Of a stretch of DNA of 64,000 nucleotides, positions 12,901 to 23,132 are shown in pieces. Position numbers and translations under genes: made by a program. Each line of letters begins with the position of its first letter. The stretch's first letter is position 1. Origin of the DNA: Antedon mediterranea (lineage: Eukaryota; Echinodermata; Crinoidea; Comatulida; Antedonidae); contig NC_092677.1 of assembly GCF_964355755.1 (NCBI RefSeq), positions 2,487,001 through 2,551,000 on the forward strand, written 5' to 3'. A model generated the notes under the pieces. The model ran no database searches. It had not been told where the DNA came from and saw only the letters and a list, made by a program, of their open reading frames with translations.

Positions 12901-15900
12901 TATCGGCAGGGGTTTGAGACTCACTCACTCCATGCTTCTGGTTGTAGAATGAGTCTTCTCAGATAATGACTATGAACCAGAGGTCCAGTATAAAGCTGTC
13001 TACACTATCTAAAACTTCATGTGTAAATATTATACAGATATTGACTGTTTAGAGGTTAAATATAAGATTTGAAATCCCCGAGGGAATGATATTAAGTTCG
13101 AGAGAATATATATTTCCCGAAGCGCCAGCTGAGGGAAATATATATTCCCCGAGAACTTAATATCATTCCCGAGGGGATGTCAAATCTTATATTTTACCGA
13201 TATAAAAGGCAATATCTGTTATATTATATAGCCAAGAACAAGTCTGCTGGGTTGGGTGAAGCTAGGCTAGGCCTCCTATACTAGCCTAGTATTTGTATTG
13301 TATTTAAACAAGCCTGCCTAGACACCTTACCTTGCGAAGAATAATATACAGATAATTACTAATTAATGATTCCTTGGCAATAAAATATTCACTTAGGCCT
13401 AGGTCGTTTAAATTAACAGGAGAATTTCCATCAATAAGCCTATTAATAAAAATATTATAATCAGGTAAGCCGAATAAACAATTCGTCTTCTTCTCTCTTC
13501 GAGGAGCCGAATCGCCGGATGTTCAGCGCGTACTAGTTACTAGGTTACTACCGTGAGTATTGACCAATCACAAACTGTGTTTCATCACATTTAGGGTGGG
13601 CTAGTAACAAATGAGGGCACTATGTATGCATAGTTTAAATAGTTTAGAAGATTAATTTCTTCAAGCAACTTCCGTGGCGCAGCGGTTGAAGCGTTGTCTT
13701 GCAATGGAGTGACAATTCCACCAGAGTTCAAGATCGAGTAGATGACTTTTGTTTATTTTACACAGTCAATATCATCAAACTCGAGAATGTTTATGTTTAA
13801 TGACAGGGGACACGATAATTACGCGAAAATTACACAGTCAATATCATCGTTCTCGAGGATATATAAGATTTACGATCCTCGCAGCGGTAGTCATGTGATG
13901 CAGTTTCAACCAATCACGTTCGCGTATTTACATAGGCTATGTAATATATGCATATATGGACATGATGATGTCATATCACTACCATATTTAAGAATATCAT
14001 TCTCACTACCATGGGTAGCCAAACTAGTTTGATAGTGTAGACAGAGCTTTAACAACCATCTTTCACGATGAGTAGACAGTCAAAAGTTTAGAATGGCAGC
14101 ACTGACATTAGCTTAGGGAGAAACATGTTAGTCCACAGGGACATGACCTATGACCCATGGAATAGCGCTATGTACAAATCATAATAGAGAATTTTATTGT
14201 GAAGAGATTGACAGTGTGTCTAAAATAGAACCATAGAATACAAATCAGTCAATCATGCAAGACCAGGATTTAATTGTCAGCAGTCAATTAAATTATTCTA
14301 ATAATCATATATGTGTTATTATTATTACAAATCCAAAGGCAAATTACTGAAAAAATTACAATGCTGTGGGTATCAGTGGCTGGATCTCAATGGAGATACA
14401 AATAAAATAAGCACTGAAAAAATGATAATTCTGTAGGTATCAGTGCTGGATCTCAATGGAGATACAAAATAAAATAAGCAAAAAGCTAAATCAAATTTTG
14501 AAAGTAAAACAGCCAGAAAAATAAGCAGAGCTTTCGGGCAACATTAGCCCTTTATCACAGCTGTGATTATTATTATTATTACCATATATAATTATTAAAT
14601 GCAATGTCATATGATTTGTAAATTGTAAATACTCAATGAATCATTTCAAATTAACCTATTTTTAATTAAATATCTTAATTTATCAATCTCACAGTGACTT
14701 GATATATTTACTAACAGTACGTTTATAACAAAATCATAAATATCCAAACTTGAAAATTGAATCCAGTTTGAAGTGTTAAACAGAAATGATAATGCAAGTT
14801 TTTTTCAAGTATTCTGAAGAATCAATTAAAATTCCACTTGAAAAAGAAAAATATTCCAACCAACTAAAAAAAGACAGAAAGTATACCATAATTAAAAATT
14901 AAAGTAGATTTTAAAAATATTGCCCATTTTGTATCTCGTTCTATTATTATTTGTATAATGCTTTATTTTGATCTTGGAATGAAAATGTCGAGAAAACAAT
15001 AAATGAACACAGCTATAAACAGAAAATGAAAAAAAAAATTACTGAAAAAAACATTTTATATTTATACCATGTTAATTTTCAAGAGTACACATTTCTAGGA
15101 TATTACAGAATTTCAATTTTATTCAATTTATTCTGTTTAAACTATGGTATTATCATTAAAATATCCACTCTATTCAATTTATTTCAATTTATTCCGTTTC
15201 AACTAGAGCATTATCATGTTTATTGTCTGATTTTAATATCTAGAGACTGAACAACAATTTACTACTAAATATAAGAAACACTACACATTTTGTATTCTCA
15301 GCGAGCCTGTTTCTTTTAGTTCAACGAAACATAAAATCTGAAAAATATGCATTATAGTCGATTAATCTAGAAGAAATCTGAGATAAGACACTCTAATTTG
15401 AACAACGATCATAACCATATGTCATTTACTATGAAGAGCACTAAGGCGGTGTACATTAACATTTTGTGAAATGATGTAAAACAAAAATGGTTGTAAAAAT
15501 CTACAATTGCGCACGGTCACAGACTTGCTAATTCAACTGTAATTTAATTTAAAGAAATATATTCCAAAATGGTCTCAGTTCTTTCTGATTCTAACTGTAA
15601 TTTAATTTAAAGAAATACCTTATATGAATGTTGAAATTATAAATATAAATACATGTATTGAATCTGGATAGCATATTCAGTATTTTGTTGGCACTACTCA
15701 CTTTAGAATCAGTGGCACACATCTTTCGATAGTGCGTCCATACAAATATAAACAACACAACATAAAAAGTAAATGATATACATGATTTTCAGGTAAACAT
15801 GACAATCATCATGATCAAATTGAAAAAAAACAAAAAAAAAACAAAAGAAACAAACCCACATACAAACAATTAATAATTTAAAAAAAAAAAATATTACATA

Positions 15901-18900
15901 TATAAAGCTTTTTCTACCTATAAAGTTTACTCTTAAAATTGATTCACATCACAGCCTCAATTGGGGGGGGGGGGGAGGGGGTTGTTGTTAAAATAGGAAG
16001 GAATGGTAGTTTACATCATCTTTCTCCTCTCTGTGCTCTTAAATCTGAAGCCCCATCATCCTTTATCATTATCCTTTCAATACATTTTCTCTTTGTACCA
16101 ACAGAAGCCAGTAATTTGAACAATCAGCTATGATGTCCAATTTGCATAATAAATGAACTGTTTACAATGCACTACTAATGAACCAGCTCATAATTGATTG
16201 GTACGATGACAACAGAATTAAGCTGTGTGGACGGGTGTGAAATTAACTACGAATACTTTGTTATTAGATTATAATGTTTGCAAAACAGATAAGTTGTGTT
16301 AAAAATAATAAGGTCCTTTCACACTGTTCAAACATTATATTTCCATGGATATTAAAATGGAAGCAAGGTTGGCACAAAAAAAACCCAATTGAATCAAATA
16401 TTAATGAATATGATATTATACAGTTTTATATGAATACGATCTGGCAATTAGACAGAGTTCCTTTCTTCCATATCTTCATTCTGAAATTGGACATAATCAA
16501 CAAACGCACGACGCGACTGAGTTGACTTCATTTTTATGAAAAATAATCAAAACCTTTTGAGAATTATGAATTTAGAAATCTCAAGTCTAGTTTTTTAATC
16601 AGACGATTTTACTTGAAATAGGATATTTACCTTACGACAATAATTTAGAATATCATCGTGATGAGAGATGCATCCAGACTGCCGGTTCCTATCTGGTACC
16701 CAATCACCCGTAGCCACATCTACGTGCATATTTACATTACCACAGCTCATTGCAATTCGTGGCTCAATTCGTTTTGCATCATTTAATGAAAATGAAACCT
16801 AAAAGAAAATATTAAAATGACTGTTTTTACCATTTTGACATTAAAAGAAATTTGAAATGCCAATGCCAATACTCTCCTTTTTTAAGTGACTATATTCTGG
16901 GATTGTATAGTTGTATTGAATTATTCTACAGGTAACGATAAAAAAAAATTAATAAAATTCGTAATTTAAATGGTTTGGATTTTTACTCAACAACGAATTT
17001 ACCAATAAACAAATTATGTATTCATTATTTGGCATTACGTATCAGAATCATCCCCTTGACATATTTGAGATGATCCCTTAATTTCTTATCAAGACTAATT
17101 ACATTGCTAATGTATGTATGCCATTAGTATTGTTAAGTTTGTCACTCATTAACGAATATACATCTCTCAATGTGGCTCTTAATGTGCACATACCCAACAC
17201 AGACAACATATCTACATCATTTGAATGATGTGTTATCTCTCACAGGTTTCAAATTAACATAGATTTATCTGCATATGTTCGCGGTGAAACCATCGTTATA
17301 TGTTAATAGGAGGATAGAGCAAGCATTAGTAGCTAAAAACAAAATGGTTAATTAAAATGTATGGTTATTGTGCAGACCTGAAATAAATAAATCATCAGAT
17401 TAAAAAAAAAAAAATCATTTGCAAGCTTATTCATTTAAGAATATATTTGTCTATACGGATTTTATTTATTTATTATCTTAATGTAACTAGTTGTTAGTGG
17501 GCCTCCTAATACAAGCCCCTTGGGATTCTCCTGGTGGTCCCTTTCATAACTGTTCTTTTTTACTCCTTTTTTTTGTGTGTATTGTTTTGATGGTATGAAT
17601 AAAGAGTTTGATTTTATTGATAAATTAAAAAAACAACTACATGTTATAAATCAACAAAACAGAGTAAACATAAGAAGAAGCAATGTTTGTGGTGGTTTAA
17701 AAAACAACTTATAAACCTCGCAATTAACATTTTCTTAACTGGTCCTACCACATTCTATTTGAAAAATTTTGAATCAACCAATGAACGTAATATTGATTAT
17801 TCTGTGTCAGTAGTTTTATTTGTATAACTTTTAGTCCTACACGAGGGCCGTAGCAACCAGTAGGGTTGGTACACGAGGGCCGTAGCAACCAGTAGGGTTG
17901 GTACACGAGGGCCGTAGCAACCAGTAGGGTTGGTACACGAGGGCCGTAGCAACCAGTAGGGTTGGTACACGAGGGCCGTAGCAACCAGTAGGGTTGGTAA
18001 GATTTCAACCTGACCACTTTTTCAGAGGCTTTTGACAACACTGTGTGGATTGTTTGAACAGAGATTGTTCCCTTTTCTTGCGAAAACCGCACCATTTTAT
18101 TTGTTGTTGCTACATGACATGTCTGTCATCAACTTTCAAAGATACAAATTTATCTATCTTGTTTCAAATTTGTACACATTAAATTATATTTAATTATGAA
18201 TAATTGTTAACACTTTACTCATCATTTAACAAACGAAGCATGTTTAAATTCTGTTGATAGACGTGGTTGTCCTTTGGGCTAAATTTGACTCATTTCCACT
18301 TAAAATACCATTAACAACCTAATCTATTGGCAAATTCAAGGCTGTTCACATTTTTTATTTAATGTTTCAAATTTTTTAATAATCAAGATTGTTCAGGTAC
18401 ATCATAAGACCCTAGAGAAATCATTTAAATAAACTTTAATGCATTTTTCATTTTAAAGGTATGGATTTAATTTGACCGTAATAAAGTCTTGGCTAAGTAA
18501 TCTTGCAGACCCAAGAAAAATCAAATATCATTTATTACCTGATCCATGATCATCATCGACTCCAAAATCTAGAAAATCTTAAAATAATATTTATATAACT
18601 ACTAAAGGGATGGATTTATTTTTTTGTGGCAGACACTAAGACTTGAACCCAGGACAAAGCCAACTAAGCATTGTGCCTTTCTTCCATGTCACTTCAACAC
18701 CTTCTCTCATTCCCTACTTTATATTATAATTATCTTATCATTATTAAATATCCGTATTTTCTAATCTATTTGCAATGTTTTCACAATTTTTTAATTTATT
18801 CATTCATTCATACTGTTCCTTTAAAAAACATTTACTTCTTTTGAAATTTGAAATTAAATAATATTGAGTTTATACTTTTATACACTACGGTACTATATCT

Positions 18901-21900
18901 AAGCCTACGAGATTTGTGACAGTTAAATATTTATAGTTTATTACAATCTCAAGTAAAAACTCAATGTTTTACAATCTTATTAATCATCTGATTTCATCCC
19001 CAAACAAACGAACGAATCAAAATGGTTGAAATCATACTAAATTTAAGACAGTTAATCATAGTGAAAACTTTAAATTAAATTTTCAATCGCTCACAATTTT
19101 AAATCAAATGTTTAAATGTTTATCTACTGCAAACAAGAAACAGAAATAACATGTCTGAATCACAGAATGTTTGTAATCAAATGATCAGAAAAATCTCCCC
19201 TTTTTATTTCGTTGACAGTCAAATTATAGACATTAAATTTATAGGATATTCATTTTATTATCTTCCAATGATAGAAGTCGATAAACTTTTTATATTTTAT
19301 AGAAGAATATGGTAAGCATTATCAACACAACAAATAATGTTATCTTACCAAAGTACAGAATTATAATACAGACATTAAGTTACATAATGTTACATAATAC
19401 ATACACGTAAGTTACATATATTATCGGGCACAAACTAATATTCCTTTTAAGTAAAATTTATTTGACTTAAATATTTTCTACAGTGACTCAGATCTTGTCA
19501 GATGTATTTTAGTAATAAAAAACATGTAAATAGTGATCATCTTCTGACAGAGAGCTCTTTCCAAACATTTAATTAATAGTAAAAGGAGGACTTGATGAAC
19601 TTCGTCACAATTTCCCATTGCATTTCATCTTGCGGCATAGTGGATCAATAATGTAGCTACTACTTCATTTAGGAGCTGCAGTAGGTTGTGCGTGGATAAT
19701 TGCCGCTGAATAATGCAAAATATAAATGTAATTTATTGTGATGTTTTAGGATGACTAAGACGTGTACATTATCTATTTTAGATATTCACCTATAAAGTAC
19801 ATTGGTATATAATTGTAACCATGGAGAGAATAGTACAGTATTAATAATTCAATAGAATTTTATTCTAGCTAAAATTAACTGTCTCAAAACTCCCTAGCTA
19901 CTACAATTATGGACTGTCTAAGAACTCCCTAGCTACTACAATAAAAACTGTCAAATCAACCTCCCTAGCTAGCTACTATAAACTGTCAGAAACCCTCTAG
20001 CTACATACAAAATAAATACCGATTCCATAGCATATAAATATTAAGTTTACTCCCTAGCTACTAAGAAAAGCCATGTAATAAATACAAAGTTTAATATATT
20101 GTGTTTGTTGTAGGTAGACTTAATTCATAGCACAATCGTCTTTGAACAATTTAATTAAATTCTTGTGATACCATCAAGATAAATAAATAATTTTAGTGAT
20201 ATTTTTATTTACAATAATAATAGAAGATAACATATACAATAATTATAATTGGTTTAACTGTTGAAATAATTTACTAAATTTAATTAATGTTTTTCTTTAT
20301 AGCACAATTGTCTTCTCTTTAATTTAATTTCTGTGACATTATCAAGATGAATTATCATGGATTAAGTTCTCTGTCGTAATTATTGTTATTTACAAGATTT
20401 ACAATAATTATAACTGCTGAAATACTTTTGTTTGGTCTTGCTTAAATTTTCAAAAAATAACAGAATCATTGTCTAAGTGGAATCGTGAGCAAATGATACA
20501 TTAGGTAGCTTAGATTCTAGAACGAATGTCCATTGCAAATCATCTAGCAGCGTAACGAAGATTAAGTATGATACTTAACAACATCAAACGGCCAATCCAA
20601 CATCATCAAAACTACTAATTATAGATTTACTGATATGTTTAAACTTAAAAGGTAATTCATGTTCAATTTTGAAAAGATAAACCCAACAAAAACAAAATTA
20701 AACATTTATAGAATATATCAAATGTCTGATGATGTCGATGATGATCCAAACATTTTAATTTATTTGGATTATTTTTATGTAAAAAATGTTTGGGATCATG
20801 TCAAAATTACTCTACTGCCATTATTAAATTTTGTAATGTTTTTTGTTTCCATATATTAGATTGTTTCAATTTAGAGGTTTCTGGAGATGAGAGCACATAC
20901 TTTTTTAATTTTTCATTTGATATTTCAATTTGTATTAATTTAAATATCTGTTGATAAGCTGAAAATTCTTGACATATATTTATACACCTACACAATGCAT
21001 TCATATCATTTCCTGAAATGACACAGAATATGACAAAGAAAAGAAACTCAATAAAAGCCTAACAGTGGAACAGAATCGCTCACAAACAGGCTTAAAATTA
21101 AACTATTTCATTGTTCGCTCTAAAGCGTTCATAAGCCTTTTTTCACGTTATCAATTTTATCATAAGTACTTGGTTGTTGCTCATTTTTATGCTGCATTCC
21201 TAGTGCAAACTAATGCCTGTTTATGAATATTTATATAAGCAATATGCTAATGTTGTTGGTTGCCTTCTTTATAGAGAATTACCTACAGTATACTTCACCA
21301 TTTATGTTAACATACATTAATAACTTGTTGTACTTGCCCTTGTTTATAGAGAATAGCATACACAGTACTTCATAACTAAGTTTTAACACACATTGGCACA
21401 AGTACCAGTGTGGCCCATGAATACATAGTGTTGCTTTTTTCCTTAACATAAGGTTTTTTTAAGCAGCAGAAATTCATGCCACACAATTTTTTTCAAACCT
21501 CTTCTTCTTTACTGCACGTTATTAACATGATACAGTTTTAAATTTTTTTTATTACTTCAGTCCTTTTTTAAATTGCCCCACTGCGGGATGAATAAAGAAT
21601 TTGAATTGAATTACAGTTTAAACATGCGCTGTTGAAAAGGTTCAAAACACTCCATAATATTAGAGTTGTTTACAATGTTTTTCATTATTTATATCTTTTA
21701 TTCTCTTATAGTACTAATAGTACATTAAAGTCAAAGCACTATTTTTATAGTCCTAAAATTTACAATATTATCGCAGTCAGTTTATTTAAATTAATATTCA
21801 TCATTAACATGGTATAAATTGTATACAGCATTTACTTTTAAGATAAATTTATGATCAGAGATAATAATTGTTTTGACGTTGTTTTTATAGTGTTCAAATG

Positions 21901-23101
21901 CTAGAGATGTTTTCTTAATGTATTATGTTGCATTATGGTTTCAAACACGAATATAGTACACATTTCACCATAATGTTTTAGTCAATATTTGAGGGTAATA
22001 AACATTGAATTTTTCTAATGTACAATAAGGTATTTAATCCTCTTTTGCATAATGCTGATATAACAGCTTTTTGGACTGCAATAATATTGTATGCATGTTA
22101 TACAACCAGCCAGACTTTTTAACATTTTTTAAGTTCATCTTTTTAAGTCATTCTACTTTTATTGTTTTTACGTTCCATGCATGTTCATTGTCTGAACATG
22201 ACCTGGGATTCTCTACATTGTTTATTTTTTTAGCAATAATTTGTTTATTCTTAAATCAAACATCAAATATGTTTAATTCATCATAAATACAACTGGATTA
22301 CACAAAAAAGTTATGCTTTTTTGGCATTAATCAATAGAAGATCTTATTGAATACAATTAATCAGATGTATGTAATTTCTCAAATCTTGAAGCAAATGTAT
22401 GATGATTACAGTGCATAATATTGATCCCTTTAGCCAATTACATCTGACTTTATATTGAAATAAATCTAAATCTTACTAATCCGTTAAAATCCAAACGCAG
22501 GTTTCGCTGTAATATTATCCTTCTTTACTAATAATCGTACACGATAATAAAAACGGTTCTTGTTGACTTTTAAGAAAGAGTTTAACGAGGCGAATATCTT
22601 ATTATGAACAATATTTAAAGGAACAATGGTTATTAACTACGAGTTAACTATTGCCAGACCAAGGATTTAACATACGCTTTCAAACAACCAGCTGCTTTGT
22701 GCTGGGCTCAAATTTAAGAAATCATTTCTTCATGATTGAGATGAATTTAGACAAAGAATTTATTTATAAGATTTCAGAAATTGTAAGTTAAGCTGTGTCC
22801 TCTTTGTTGGGATTTTATAGTGATTGTTGAACCACAGTACTTTTGAGTGTGAGAAAATATCTGTAACAGTAACATCATAATGCTTTAAAATATATAAACA
22901 GTATTCCACACACACCTTGAGAGCAAATATGTTTTATTTAAATACAACTAGATTAAAAAAAAAAATAAATATAATAATATTATTATTGGATATAAAACAA
23001 AACTAACAAAATAAATTCCGGGGTTCTGAGATAAATGAATTTTAATGCTAAAAACAACTCCTATAATGTCGGATTACTGGATGACTACTCGTCTTGAATT
23101 G

Positions 23102-23132
<31 letters not shown>

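Larger units (their letters stand above)
12995..14053. mobile_element. 1.06-kb insert bounded by MITE family A-type ends
   Basis: Left end TAAAGCTGTCTACACTATCT, right end AACTAGTTTGATAGTGTAGA then CAGAGCTTTAA. The interior carries the palindrome at 13050-13201, a tRNA-like sequence at 13668, CG-containing sequence and, near the right end, the usual family A core (GGACATGATGATGTCATATC). It could be a larger relative or a short MITE with further insertions. It interrupts a SINE. Confidence 0.6.
1478..16630 (-). other. APP intron 2 (15.2 kb)
   Basis: Phase 0 intron. Apart from the listed repeats (SINE at 7000, split SINE/insert at 12845-14080, element at 14345, short minisatellites, orphan frame at 5048) it is AT-rich sequence. 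In 5900-6950, 8200-9370 and 14560-16620 I see no feature. Confidence 0.8.

Noticed and set aside
17745-18095. 116-codon minus-strand frame with a PTGCYGP-like repeat
   Set aside because: Repeat-driven by five perfect 32-bp units; no homology and no splice signals.
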